Source: DAIDJD01 sp035485275
Lineage (GTDB): Bacteria > Oederibacteriota > JAJYGY01 > DAIDJD01
Assembly: GCA_035485275.1 (NCBI GenBank)
Contig: DATHOE010000001.1
Location: 1 to 35,613, forward strand
Reading direction: 5' to 3'
Length of the DNA: 35,613 nt
In this document: positions 7,133 to 15,412 of the stretch, in pieces
How the letters are laid out: each line of letters starts with the position of its first letter
How positions within the stretch are numbered: the stretch's first letter is position 1
The notes under the pieces: model-generated
Told to the model about the DNA's origin: nothing
The model's database searches: none
Seen by the model: the letters and a program-made list of their open reading frames with translations, nothing else
Position numbers and translations under genes: made by a program

Positions 7133-8026
7133 ATGCCCGAGTTGCCTGAAGTCGAAACCATACGCCGGGGCCTGCAGGCCAAGGTGCTCGGCCGCACGCT
7201 GGTCAAGGCGGACATACGCCTGAAAAAGCAGGTCCGCGGCCTGCCCGCCGCGCGCTTCGAATCCCAGATCAAGGGCCGGCGCATCGAGGCCCTGGAGCGG
7301 CGGGCCAAGTTCCTGCTGTTCCGCCTTTCCGGCGACAAGACCCTGCTGGTGCACCTGGGCATGAGCGGCCAGCTGAGCTACTGGGACCACAGCCGCGAGG
7401 ACAGCGGCCGCTTCGTGGTGTCGCCCCTCACCGGCCTGCAGCGCACCCCGGGCCAGCACGCGGTGGACAAGCATACCCACGCCCTGCTGCATCTGGACCG
7501 CGGCGACCGCGTGCAGTACCGCGACACCCGCCAGTTCGGCTACCTGCGCCTGCTCGACACCGCGCAGGTGGAGGCCCTGCCCTCGCTGCGGCGGCTGGGG
7601 CTGGAGCCCCTGGGCCCCGGCTTCACCTTCGAGGCCTTCGAGCGCTCCTTGGGCGCCCGGCGGGGCATGCTCAAGGCCCTGCTCCTGAACCAGTCCGCGG
7701 TGGTCGGCCTGGGGAACATCTACGCCGACGAGGCCTGCTTCGAGGCGGGGCTGCATCCGCGCCAGCCCGTGGAGCGGCTTGGGCCCGCCCGGCGCAGGGC
7801 CCTCTTCGCCGCCGTCACCGCGGTGCTGGAACAGGCGCTTGGCAAGGGCGGCACCACCTTCCGGGACTACCGCCAGCCCGACGGCAGCCACGGGCTCAAC
7901 CAGGAAAGCCTGAAGGCATACGGCCGCGCGGGGCTGCCCTGCCCGCGCTGCGGAACGCCGATGAGGAAAATATTGGTGTCCCAGCGCGGCACCGTGTTCT
8001 GCCCGCGCTGCCAACGCTTGAAGTGA
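7133..8026 (+). CDS. mutM: Formamidopyrimidine-DNA glycosylase
   Basis: This is a base-excision repair enzyme that removes 8-oxoguanine and formamidopyrimidines and cleaves the resulting abasic site. The product has 297 residues and begins MPELPEVET, with the catalytic Pro2 (nucleophile once Met is removed) and Glu3. RRAKFLLF carries the conserved Lys, and NQSAVVGLGNIYADE is the helix-two-turn-helix. A four-Cys zinc finger (CPRCG ... FCPRC) ends the protein. A family insertion near GLQRTPGQHAVDKHTH is common in Fpg. The start is unambiguous because Pro2 must be the second residue. Its stop lies 4 bases before the thiamine fusion gene, so the two are probably co-transcribed. Confidence 0.96.
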   Translation: MPELPEVETIRRGLQAKVLGRTLVKADIRLKKQVRGLPAARFESQIKGRRIEALERRAKFLLFRLSGDKTLLVHLGMSGQLSYWDHSREDSGRFVVSPLTGLQRTPGQHAVDKHTHALLHLDRGDRVQYRDTRQFGYLRLLDTAQVEALPSLRRLGLEPLGPGFTFEAFERSLGARRGMLKALLLNQSAVVGLGNIYADEACFEAGLHPRQPVERLGPARRRALFAAVTAVLEQALGKGGTTFRDYRQPDGSHGLNQESLKAYGRAGLPCPRCGTPMRKILVSQRGTVFCPRCQRLK

Positions 8027-8030
8027 GGCC

Positions 8031-9038
8031 ATGAAGATCATTCTCAACGGCAAAGACGAAAACGTCGCCGACGGCGCCACGGTGGCGGGCCTGCTTGAAA
8101 GCCGGGGCATCGCCCCCGAGAGCGCGGCCGTGGACGTGAACGGCGACCTGGTCCGCAAACACGAGCGGGCGGCCCGGGTGCTGAAGGAAGGCGACCATGT
8201 CGAGGTCGTGCGCATGATCGCGGGCGGCTCCCCTTCGGCATCCGGGCCCGCCGCGGACGGGCCCCTGGTCATCGCCGGCAAGAGCTTCGAGTCGCGCCTC
8301 CTCCTGGGCACCGGCCGCTATCCCAGCTTCGAGCACATGCGCCGCTGCCACGCGCGCAGCGGGACCGAGATCGTGACCCTGGCCGTGGGGCGGCACGACC
8401 TGGCGGCGCCGGGCGCCGCCAACATCCTGGATTTCATCGACCGCGCCAAGCTGACCCTTTTGCCCAACACCGCCGGCGCCTACAGCGTGCGCGAGGCCCT
8501 GCGCCTGGCCCGCCTGAGCCGCGAGCTGCTCGCCACCGAGTGGATCAAGCTTGAGGTGCTCAGCGACCAGGAGACCCTCTGGCCGGACACGGCCGGGACC
8601 GTGGCCGCCTGCAGGGAGCTGGTGAAGGACGGCTTCACCGTGCTGGCCTACACCACCGACGACCCCGTGGTCGCGCGCAGGCTCGAGGATGAGGGGGCCG
8701 CGGCCATCATGCCTTTGGGTTCGATGATCGGCTCGGGCCAGGGGGTGCTCAACCCCCTCAACCTGCGCATGATCAAGGCGCGCGCGGGCGTGCCCGTGGT
8801 CTGCGACGCCGGCATCGGCTGCGCCTCGGACGCGGCGGTGGCCATGGAGCTGGGCTTGGACGCCGTCCTGTGCAACACGGCCGTGTCCCAGGCCCAGGAC
8901 CCGGAAAGCATGGCCGAGGCCATGCGCTGGGCCGTGCGCGCCGGTCGCCTCAGCTACCTGGCCGGGCGCATCCCGCGCCACGACCACGCCGAGGCCAGCT
9001 CCCGCGGGGCGGGCCTGGGCCGGCAGGCGGGCGCCTAG
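8031..9038 (+). CDS. thiSG: Bifunctional ThiS-ThiG fusion (sulfur carrier plus thiazole synthase)
   Basis: Residues 1-66 are a complete ThiS ubiquitin-like sulfur carrier (MKIILNGKDE ... VEVVRMIAGG), ending exactly at the Gly65-Gly66 that is normally the free C-terminus. A 12-residue linker (SPSASGPAADGP) leads to a full ThiG TIM barrel beginning LVIAGKSFESRLLLGTGRY. ThiG builds the thiamine thiazole ring from deoxyxylulose phosphate, dehydroglycine and ThiS thiocarboxylate. WIKLEV holds Lys173, the expected Schiff-base lysine, and IGSGQGVLNPLNL and SYLAGRIPRH are typical. Such fusions are known in other bacteria. Because ThiS must be adenylated on a free Gly-Gly, either the fusion is cleaved or another chemistry applies. 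No thiF, thiC or thiH is in the window. GGCC precedes the ATG; the Shine-Dalgarno is weak, consistent with coupling to mutM. Confidence 0.94.
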   Translation: MKIILNGKDENVADGATVAGLLESRGIAPESAAVDVNGDLVRKHERAARVLKEGDHVEVVRMIAGGSPSASGPAADGPLVIAGKSFESRLLLGTGRYPSFEHMRRCHARSGTEIVTLAVGRHDLAAPGAANILDFIDRAKLTLLPNTAGAYSVREALRLARLSRELLATEWIKLEVLSDQETLWPDTAGTVAACRELVKDGFTVLAYTTDDPVVARRLEDEGAAAIMPLGSMIGSGQGVLNPLNLRMIKARAGVPVVCDAGIGCASDAAVAMELGLDAVLCNTAVSQAQDPESMAEAMRWAVRAGRLSYLAGRIPRHDHAEASSRGAGLGRQAGA

Positions 9039-9166
9039 GAGATCCTCGGCGCCGCCGGCGGTTTCAAGGGTTTTTAGGGATATTTGCGGATGCTTCGTTC
9101 CATCAATGCTGTGGACATAAGGTGACGATCAAAGTTAGGCGCCCAATTGCGGGACCCCAGCCCTGA

Positions 9167-9283
9167 TTATTCCCCGGCCTTGGGGCCCCTGCCGTGCTTG
9201 ACGAACATCAGGTACATGGCGATGACCACGCCGACCGCGACGAACGAGAAGAAAATATAGCAGCTAGCCATTCCGTAGGGCAT
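9167..9283 (-). CDS. 38-residue single-pass membrane protein, unknown
   Basis: ATG 9283 is preceded by AGGAG at 6-base spacing, the best Shine-Dalgarno of this region. The frame encodes 38 residues: MPYGMASCY, one hydrophobic helix (IFFSFVAVGVVIAMYLMFV) and a basic tail (KHGRGPKAGE). Size and shape recall small accessory subunits of respiratory complexes such as CcoQ or CydX, but sequence alone does not identify it. The gene stands alone between thiSG and the EAL-like gene. Conservation in relatives would decide whether it is real. Confidence 0.65.
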   Translation of the reverse strand: MPYGMASCYIFFSFVAVGVVIAMYLMFVKHGRGPKAGE

Positions 9284-9716
9284 ACCGTCTCCTGAAAGGA
9301 TCCATCCGGGGGCGCGTTTGGCGCGTCCATGGCCCCAGGATACGGCGGCGTCCGCGTTCTGTCTCTAAATTTTGCCGGGACGGAGGCCTGGGGCGTGCAG
9401 GCCTTTCCCGGCGCGTCTTTTCTGATATACAGGGCCTTGTTGAAGACTTTGACCGGCAAAAGGGTCCCGCGGAGTTTGAACAGGACCTAGCGCCTTGGCT
9501 GCCTTAGAACGCTGAGGCTTGAAGCAGTCGGCGCCTCCGTTTTATGAACATGCGCGCGGTTCTGCTCTTTTGTTGTTCGAGCCCGCTCCATTTCCTATAC
9601 ATCTTGGATGTTTGGAAACACCAGGGCATTGCTAAATGCGTTGAGGCGCATGGCGCCCCTTGATAACATGACACAATAGTTACCCAGGCCCACCTCGCCT
9701 CCCCGCGAAGGGACCT
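9284..9716. other. 433-base intergenic region
   Basis: This stretch holds no convincing gene. A 39-codon plus-strand frame starting at 9544 lacks a ribosome site and is not called. A promoter for the EAL-like gene lies near the right end (9641-9669). The left end carries the ribosome site of the small minus gene. No stable terminator was seen. Confidence 0.5.
9641..9669 (+). promoter_or_regulatory. Sigma70-like promoter of the EAL-like gene
   Basis: TTGAGG at 9641-9646, a 17-base spacer and TAACAT at 9664-9669. The predicted transcript would start about 40 bases before ATG 9717, which has AAGGGA close upstream. Confidence 0.5.
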
Positions 9717-10964
9717 ATGCCGACCGATTTTTCCACACTGATCGCGCGCGACGAATTGCTCAGCTTTTTCCAGCCCATGGTGTCCGTGAAACGCAAACGC
9801 TGCGTGGCGGCCCAGGCACGGGTGCGCCTGAAGGCCAAAGACAGCGACGAGGCCCTCTCGCCCAAGGATCTTTTCGCACGCGCGGAAAAGGAGGGCCTTT
9901 CCCTGGACCTCGACCGCCACTGCCGTCTCATGGCGCTGACCAACTTCGCCCAACTCAACGACCGCGATCCGGAACTGCTCCTGCTGCTGAAATTCCACGG
10001 CTCCGTCCTGAACCAGGACGGGGTGCACGGCTCGGGCTGGATCATCGACGAGGTGCGCCGGCTCGGCCTTGATCCGGGCAGCATCGTCATCGAGATCGAC
10101 GATTCGCCCGTGGAGTCCGTGGAGGTCCTCAAGAATTTCGCGGACCGTTACCGGGGGCACGGATTCCTGATCGCCGTGGACAACCTGAACGACGGCTATT
10201 TCAACATCAAGCGTCTTGCCGTTCTGAAACCGGATTTCATCCGGCTCGGATTCTCCCAGGTGCGCGGCGTGGACTACGACCACGTGCAGAGGGAGATCGT
10301 CCGCTCCCTCACCAGCCTGGCCCGCCGCATCGGCGCCCTGGTCGTGGCCGACAAGCTCGAAACGGAGTCCGAGGTCAGCGCCTGCATGGAATTGGGCGTG
10401 GACCTCTTCATGGGCTCCTATTTCTCGGATTCCCTGCCCTTCGAGCGCTGGAGCGTGCGCACCGCCGAGGCGCCCGTGGAGAAGGCCGCCGCCCTGTACC
10501 AGAGCCGCGTGGCCCGGGCGGAGAAGGCCAAGGAGCTCCAGGCCCTGCAGCACCGCGCCTTGATGCTGACCCTGGGGCAGCGCCTGGCGCACTGCCAGCC
10601 CGAGGATTTTGAATATGAACTGCGCGCCTTGAACATGAAGGAAGAGGACATCGAGTGCCTCTACGTGCTCAACCGCGCGGGCTGGCAGATCACCGACACC
10701 GTGGCCCTGCCCTCCCTGCGGGCCCGCACCCGCGGCGCCCTCTTCAAGCCCGCGCCCAAGGGCACCGACCACTCCTACAAGGAATACTTCATCGGCCTGA
10801 TGGAAGGCGGGCATGTGCGCCACGTCACCGAGCCCTACATCTCCATGGCCAGCGGCAACCTCTGCCGCACCCTGTCCTGCCACATCAAGGGTGCCAACGG
10901 CAGGGATTACGTGCTCTGTTTGGACGCGAGCCTGGATGTCCCCGAGCCGGCGGCGCGGGCCTAG
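9717..10964 (+). CDS. Degenerate EAL-domain protein with YkuI_C-like sensor domain
   Basis: The product has 415 residues. Residues 10-245 follow the EAL fold (FFQPMVSVKRK ... IEIDDSP ... PDFIRLGFS ... MELGVDLFMGSYF). Family catalytic residues are changed: the EALLRW signature reads QARVRL (Glu to Gln33), DDFGTG reads VDNLNDG, and VAEGVE reads VADKLE. Hydrolysis of c-di-GMP is therefore unlikely; binding of c-di-GMP or of a protein remains possible. After a charged linker, residues 295-410 resemble the PAS/Cache-like YkuI C-terminal domain (HSYKEYFIGLMEGG, TEPYISMASGNLCRTLS). No membrane helix is present, so it is probably a cytoplasmic sensor or effector. It has its own promoter and does not seem part of an operon. 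Confidence 0.8.
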   Translation: MPTDFSTLIARDELLSFFQPMVSVKRKRCVAAQARVRLKAKDSDEALSPKDLFARAEKEGLSLDLDRHCRLMALTNFAQLNDRDPELLLLLKFHGSVLNQDGVHGSGWIIDEVRRLGLDPGSIVIEIDDSPVESVEVLKNFADRYRGHGFLIAVDNLNDGYFNIKRLAVLKPDFIRLGFSQVRGVDYDHVQREIVRSLTSLARRIGALVVADKLETESEVSACMELGVDLFMGSYFSDSLPFERWSVRTAEAPVEKAAALYQSRVARAEKAKELQALQHRALMLTLGQRLAHCQPEDFEYELRALNMKEEDIECLYVLNRAGWQITDTVALPSLRARTRGALFKPAPKGTDHSYKEYFIGLMEGGHVRHVTEPYISMASGNLCRTLSCHIKGANGRDYVLCLDASLDVPEPAARA

Positions 10965-11083
10965 GCGGTCCCGCCGCGGATTCGGCGTGGTATAGTGGCG
11001 GGCCATGCCATAGTACTGACGGCGGGGAGCCCCGATGGACGGGCCCTTTTTTGCCCCCGCCGAACTTCCGGGGGGCGGCCCGT

Positions 11084-12163
11084 TTGAGTGAGCTTCTGCG
11101 CGCTTTGGGCGCGAGACCCAGTGGAGAACGCCTGCGGCGGATCCAAAACTCGCCGCAATGGAAGGGAGGCCGCTTTGATCAGGGCCTGCCGCTGCATTTT
11201 GATTATGCAGGCATGTTGGGCCGTTTTTTTCGCATGCTCGGCAAGCGACCGCCGGTCCGGGCTTTGCCGGTGGTGGCAACCGATCCCGCACTTTTCAGCA
11301 CGCCACCCGTCAGCGGCCTGCGCGTCACCTGGCTGGGGCATTCCACGGCCCTGGTGGAGCTGGAGGGCGTCCGGGTCTTGCTGGACCCGATGTGGGGTCC
11401 GCGGGCCTCGCCCCTGCGGCACTTTGGCCCGGCGCGGTTCTATGCGCCGCCCTTGGCGATCCGGGACCTGCCCCGCTTGGACGCCATCGTTTTCTCCCAC
11501 GACCATTACGACCATCTGGACGAGATGACGGTCACGGCCCTGCGCGGCTTTGATTGCCCCTTTGTGGCGCCCTTGGGCGTGGGCGCGCACCTTGAATACT
11601 GGGGTGTCCCGGCTGGGCGCATCGTGGAGATGGATTGGTGGGAGGAACAGGGGATAGGGGGCCTGACCCTGGCCTGCGTCCCCGCCCGGCATTTTTCCGG
11701 GAGGGACCTGCGCCGCAACGCCACGCTGTGGTGCGGGTGGGTCCTGGCGGGACGCGAGCGGCGCCTTTTCTACAGCGGAGACTCGTCCTATTTCGATGGC
11801 TTCCGGGCCATCGGCTCCCGCTACGGCCCTTTCGACGCCGGCCTGATCGAATGCGGCGCCTACGACCCCACCTGGCCGGACGTGCACCTGGGCCCCGAGC
11901 AGGCGGTCCGGGCCTGCGAGGATTCCCGGGCGCGCCTGTTCATTCCGATGCACTGGGGAACCTTCGACCTGGCCATGCACGGCTGGACGGAACCCGTTGA
12001 GCGCCTGCTGGTGGCGGCGAAGGCGGCCGGCCTGGCGGTGGCCGTGCCGCGGCCGGGACAAAGCCTCGAGCCCTCGATGCCTCCGCCCATGGAGCGGTGG
12101 TGGCCCGAGGTCCGCTGGGAGGGCGTGGGTCAAACCCCGATCCGTTCCACCGGGATTTCTTAG
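11084..12163 (+). CDS. Metallo-beta-lactamase-fold hydrolase, NAPE-PLD/UlaG-like
   Basis: The family motif RIQNSPQWKGGRF near the N-terminus requires a start upstream of about 11130. No ATG or GTG fits in frame, so TTG 11084 (LSELLRALGARP) is chosen, giving 359 residues; ATG 11213 would cut into the conserved part. The metal site is visible: LGHSTALVEL, SHDHYDHLD (HxHxDH), PARHFSGRD, YSGDSSYF and PMHWGTFDL. This set matches the group containing N-acyl-phosphatidylethanolamine phospholipase D and related Zn hydrolases. The substrate in bacteria is usually unknown. There is no signal peptide, so a cytoplasmic enzyme is likely. A TATAGT near 10991 may be its -10 element, but no -35 is evident. 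Confidence 0.82.
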   Translation: MSELLRALGARPSGERLRRIQNSPQWKGGRFDQGLPLHFDYAGMLGRFFRMLGKRPPVRALPVVATDPALFSTPPVSGLRVTWLGHSTALVELEGVRVLLDPMWGPRASPLRHFGPARFYAPPLAIRDLPRLDAIVFSHDHYDHLDEMTVTALRGFDCPFVAPLGVGAHLEYWGVPAGRIVEMDWWEEQGIGGLTLACVPARHFSGRDLRRNATLWCGWVLAGRERRLFYSGDSSYFDGFRAIGSRYGPFDAGLIECGAYDPTWPDVHLGPEQAVRACEDSRARLFIPMHWGTFDLAMHGWTEPVERLLVAAKAAGLAVAVPRPGQSLEPSMPPPMERWWPEVRWEGVGQTPIRSTGIS

Positions 12164-12396
12164 GCGTGCCCAAGGTCCCGGATCCAGCCGGCGTGGAGCC
12201 CGTCCTATCCCTCATCACAAGGTGGACGCGACGAGACCGCCATATGGCCCGTAAAATCGCCGTGCAGGCATTCGGGGCTTCCGTGCTAAGCTTTTCCTGG
12301 GAATAGGTGGCTTTGGGGCGGATGGGCGGAAAAAGCGGATGGAAGGTTTGGATGCGGCCGCGCGGTGGGGAAGGAAATAATTCAAGGGGGAGCGCC
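12164..12396. other. Intergenic region ahead of the NHL protein gene
   Basis: No gene or clear terminator was seen. The right end holds AAGGGGGAG, the strong ribosome site of the next gene. In-frame ATG 12307 could extend that gene by 30 residues, but those residues would precede the signal peptide, so they are excluded. Confidence 0.5.
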
Positions 12397-14268
12397 ATGC
12401 CTTTTAGCGTCCGGAAATTCGCGCTGCTGGCGGCGCTTATATTGGTTTTTTTCGCGGATCACAGCATGGCGTTTCCCTTTTGGTTGGACCCCCCGCGCCG
12501 CAGCAATTCCAACGATCCTTTGTCCAAGTCCTACGCGAAATCGGGGCTGGCGCAGGGCCTGACGCAGACGCCAGATGCCGCATGTCCTTCCTATGCCGAA
12601 ACCATCGGCATTCCCCAGGACGGCTACGGCATGAACATGCCTGACGACCTTACCATCGACGGTTCGGGCAATATCTACGTGCTTGATACCTGCAATTCCC
12701 GCGTTTTGAAGTATAACTCCTCGAAGACTTTTGTGGCCCAATGGGGTGAAAGCGGAAGCGGTGACGGCCAGTTTGGTTCCCCTATCCGCATAGCCCTGGA
12801 TCCTTCAGGGAACGTCTATGTCGGTGACGGCTGCCGTATCGAAAAATTCACTTCCGACGGCACCTATCTGACCCAGTGGGGAGGATTCGGCAGCGGCAAC
12901 GGGCAATTTAACGAAGTGGGCGGGATCGCCATCAGTGTTTCCAACGTCGCGTACGTCTCCGATGAAGATAACGACCGGATCCAGGAATTCGACCTGGACG
13001 GGAATTATCTGGCCCAATGGGGCACCCAGGGGTCCGGCAACGGCCAGCTCCACTATCCCATGGGTGTCAGCCTGGACCAGGCGGGCAATGTGTATGTCGC
13101 GGACGACGGGAATGACCGCGTCGAAAAATTCAGCGCCAGCGGCGCTTTTTTGACCCAGTGGGGCGGCAGCGGCAGCGGCGACGGACAGTTCGACGATGAT
13201 CGGGCCATATACGTTGATGGGTTCAACAACGTATATGTGGCTGATTTGGGGAATTATCGCGTCGAAAAATTCGACACCAACGGGAATTATCTTTCCCAAT
13301 TCGGAAGCCAGGGGTCCGGCGACGGCCAACTTAGCGTCGCGCAGGGCATCCACGCCGACGCCGCGGGGAACGTCTACGTGGCGGACTACGGAAACGAACG
13401 GATCGAGGAATTCGGCCCCGGCGAGAACTACGTGTACCAATGGGGTAGCATGGAGTCGGGAAATGGCCGCTTGGTCAATCCCTCGTGGCTGGCGATGGAC
13501 GCAACGGGCGACGTCTACGCCGCGAACACTTGGGATGAAAAAATCCAGAAATTTGCCCCAAACGGCGTCTTTATCGGCCAGTGGGGAACTTACGGCACCG
13601 GCAACGGACAATTCGGCATGGTCGGCGGGATCGCCGTCGGTGTCTCAAACGTCGCCTACGTCTCCGATGTCGAGAACAACCGGATCGAGGAATTCGACCT
13701 GAACGGAAATTATCTGGCCCAATGGGGCGCCGGAGGGTCGGGCAACGGGCAGTTCTCCTTTCCCATGGGCGTCGGCCTGGACCAGGCGGGCGATGTCTAT
13801 GTCGCGGACAGTGGGAATGACCGCATCGAAAAATTCAGCTCCAGCGGCGCCTATTTGACCCAATGGGGAGGCAGCGGCAACGGGCAGTTCGACAATCCAG
13901 GCTGTATTTTTGTCGATCGTTCAAACGACGTGTACGTGGAGGATTGGGGCGGCGGAGGGCGCGTCCAAAAGTTCGACTCCAGCGGAAATTTTCTTCTTCT
14001 CATTGGAAGTCCGGGGACCGGCCCGGGGCAATACTCCACCCCGGGTGGGATGGCTGTGAATATCACGGGCACGGTCTACGTCGTCGACCCACAGAACAGC
14101 CGCATCCAAACCTTTGACGCTTCCGGCAATTTCATCAAGAGTTTGGGTTGCGGCGCGGGCGGGGAGGACGGCGAATTGATGAATCCCGCGGACGTGAAGG
14201 TTGACCCTTCGGGCAGGGTCTATGTATCCGACACCTGGAATGATCGCTTGGAAGTTTTTTTGCCCTGA
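12397..14268 (+). CDS. Secreted 12-blade NHL-repeat protein with FPFWL tag
   Basis: ATG 12397 has AAGGGGGAG 5-6 bases upstream and opens a signal peptide (MPFSVRKFALLAALILVFFA, then DHSMA). Cleavage at A25 leaves FPFWLDPPRRSNSNDP, the motif also found in the genes at 1338 and 16862. Residues from about 75 to the end form 12 NHL repeats of about 47 residues, each with the pattern G-hydrophobic-hydrophobic-D-x-x-G-N-V-Y-V-x-D then RIxxF then GxxLxQWG. They could fold as two six-bladed propellers. NHL propellers outside the cell bind proteins or glycans; no enzyme residues are evident. Blades 3-4 and 8-9 are recent copies. The length of 623 residues and absence of a C-terminal anchor make it a probable surface or secreted binding protein. 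Confidence 0.88.
   Translation: MPFSVRKFALLAALILVFFADHSMAFPFWLDPPRRSNSNDPLSKSYAKSGLAQGLTQTPDAACPSYAETIGIPQDGYGMNMPDDLTIDGSGNIYVLDTCNSRVLKYNSSKTFVAQWGESGSGDGQFGSPIRIALDPSGNVYVGDGCRIEKFTSDGTYLTQWGGFGSGNGQFNEVGGIAISVSNVAYVSDEDNDRIQEFDLDGNYLAQWGTQGSGNGQLHYPMGVSLDQAGNVYVADDGNDRVEKFSASGAFLTQWGGSGSGDGQFDDDRAIYVDGFNNVYVADLGNYRVEKFDTNGNYLSQFGSQGSGDGQLSVAQGIHADAAGNVYVADYGNERIEEFGPGENYVYQWGSMESGNGRLVNPSWLAMDATGDVYAANTWDEKIQKFAPNGVFIGQWGTYGTGNGQFGMVGGIAVGVSNVAYVSDVENNRIEEFDLNGNYLAQWGAGGSGNGQFSFPMGVGLDQAGDVYVADSGNDRIEKFSSSGAYLTQWGGSGNGQFDNPGCIFVDRSNDVYVEDWGGGGRVQKFDSSGNFLLLIGSPGTGPGQYSTPGGMAVNITGTVYVVDPQNSRIQTFDASGNFIKSLGCGAGGEDGELMNPADVKVDPSGRVYVSDTWNDRLEVFLP
12916..13197 (+). repeat. NHL blades 3-4, duplicated at 13621-13896
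   Basis: This block matches 13621-13896 at DNA level with a 705-base offset (five blades of 47 codons), dropping to 699 after a 6-base deletion in the second copy. Shared runs include GAATTCGACCTG and TATCTGGCCCAATGGGGC. It points to a recent internal duplication of several blades. Confidence 0.85.
13621..13896 (+). repeat. NHL blades 8-9, second copy of the duplicated block
   Basis: Partner of 12916-13197. The proteins of the two copies differ by a few residues per blade (for example VSDEDNDRIQEF against VSDVENNRIEEF), and this copy lacks two residues in the GGSGSGDGQF loop. Confidence 0.85.
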
Positions 14269-14350
14269 AGAAACCCCGGCGTTTATGGGCCCCGGTTCGA
14301 AGCGAAATTCGGGATGCGAAAAAACCGCCGGTGCCGATTGAGCTTTCCCT

Positions 14351-15412
14351 CTAATTGTTCCCCGTTCCCACCGGCTCCGCGCCCGGCATGTCCTTCATAG
14401 CCTCTCCCACCGCCTCCTCCTCCCGGGCGTAATTGACCGCCTGCGCGGCCTGGGCATAGGCCCCGCCGGGCGCCAGGGTCAGGGTCAGGCCGGCCTCCTG
14501 GGCGTCGGTCGCGGCCGCCATTTCGTGGTCCAGGCCCGGGGCGTGCACGTCGATCTTGCCGCGGCAGATGCATACATAGACCCGGTTCGAGGCGACGCGG
14601 CTCACCAGGAACATGGTGCCGTGCGCGTCGACGCTCGCGCCCGCGCTGCGCACGCTGAAGGCGGTGCCCGGCACGACCGCGGTGAAAAGGGTGCCGTGGT
14701 CGAGGTCCGCGAAGACCTGGGCCTTCTGCAGGGACAGGTTGACCTGGGTGTAGGGCTTCAGCAGAAGCACCGCCCGTCTATCCACCACGATTTCCGCCCC
14801 GTCCTTCCCGGTGAACAGGCCCGGACCCCAGGCCAGGGGGCCCCCGGGAGCGACCGCCAGGCCGCCTTGGGTGAGGCTGCCCGAGCGCAAAGCCAGTTCC
14901 GGCAGGCTGGCATGGGCGCGGGCGAGGGCAGAACGCCTGGCATGCGCCCGGCGGTTCAGGTCGGCGAGCTGGACATGGCCGGGCCTTCCGGCCGCGATTT
15001 CAACGGCGGGCTTGGCCTGCGGGCTCGGAGCCGCGGGAAGCGCCGGAGCGCTCACAGGCCTGCGCAACATCCAGCCCTGGCCGGACCACATCCACAGCAG
15101 GAGCGCCAGAGCGGCGAAGCCGGCGGCCAAAGGACGCCACTGTTGCAGGGGCCAGGTCCAGAAGGACGCACGGAGGGCGGCCGGGGCCTTTTCGGTGACG
15201 CGCGCCATCAGGGCCGCCTTGAGCTCGGGCCGGGGGCTTCGCTCAGCCACGGACAGGAGCAGGCCTTCGGCCACCCGGCGGTACTGGGCCAGGCTGCGTT
15301 CGCAGGAGGCGCAGCCGCCTTGAAGATGGGCAAGCAGGGCCCGAAGTTCCGCCCCCTCCAGGGCGTCCAGGGCGTATGCCGGAAGCAGCGATTTGAGTTT
15401 TTCGTGGGTCAT
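14351..15412 (-). CDS. Membrane anti-sigma factor with zinc-binding and FecR domains
   Basis: The product has 353 residues. Residues 1-60 form an anti-sigma zinc domain (PAYALDALEGAELRALLAHL, then His29-x4-Cys34-x2-Cys37). One membrane helix lies at about 93-110 (RPLAAGFAALALLLWMWSG). Residues about 200-290 resemble a FecR domain (GAEIVVDRRAVLLLKPYTQV ... GTLFTAVVPGTAFSVRSAG). The inferred role is to hold the upstream sigma factor inactive at the membrane and release it on an outside signal. Its ATG overlaps the sigma stop as ATGA, so translation is coupled. The neighbours are secreted and outer-membrane-type proteins, plausible targets or signal sources. The identity of the partner receptor is unknown. 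Confidence 0.88.
   Translation of the reverse strand: MTHEKLKSLLPAYALDALEGAELRALLAHLQGGCASCERSLAQYRRVAEGLLLSVAERSPRPELKAALMARVTEKAPAALRASFWTWPLQQWRPLAAGFAALALLLWMWSGQGWMLRRPVSAPALPAAPSPQAKPAVEIAAGRPGHVQLADLNRRAHARRSALARAHASLPELALRSGSLTQGGLAVAPGGPLAWGPGLFTGKDGAEIVVDRRAVLLLKPYTQVNLSLQKAQVFADLDHGTLFTAVVPGTAFSVRSAGASVDAHGTMFLVSRVASNRVYVCICRGKIDVHAPGLDHEMAAATDAQEAGLTLTLAPGGAYAQAAQAVNYAREEEAVGEAMKDMPGAEPVGTGNN

Noticed and set aside
9544..9663. A 39-codon plus frame (MNMRAVLLFCCSS...)
   Set aside because: No Shine-Dalgarno and it overlaps the promoter of the EAL-like gene.
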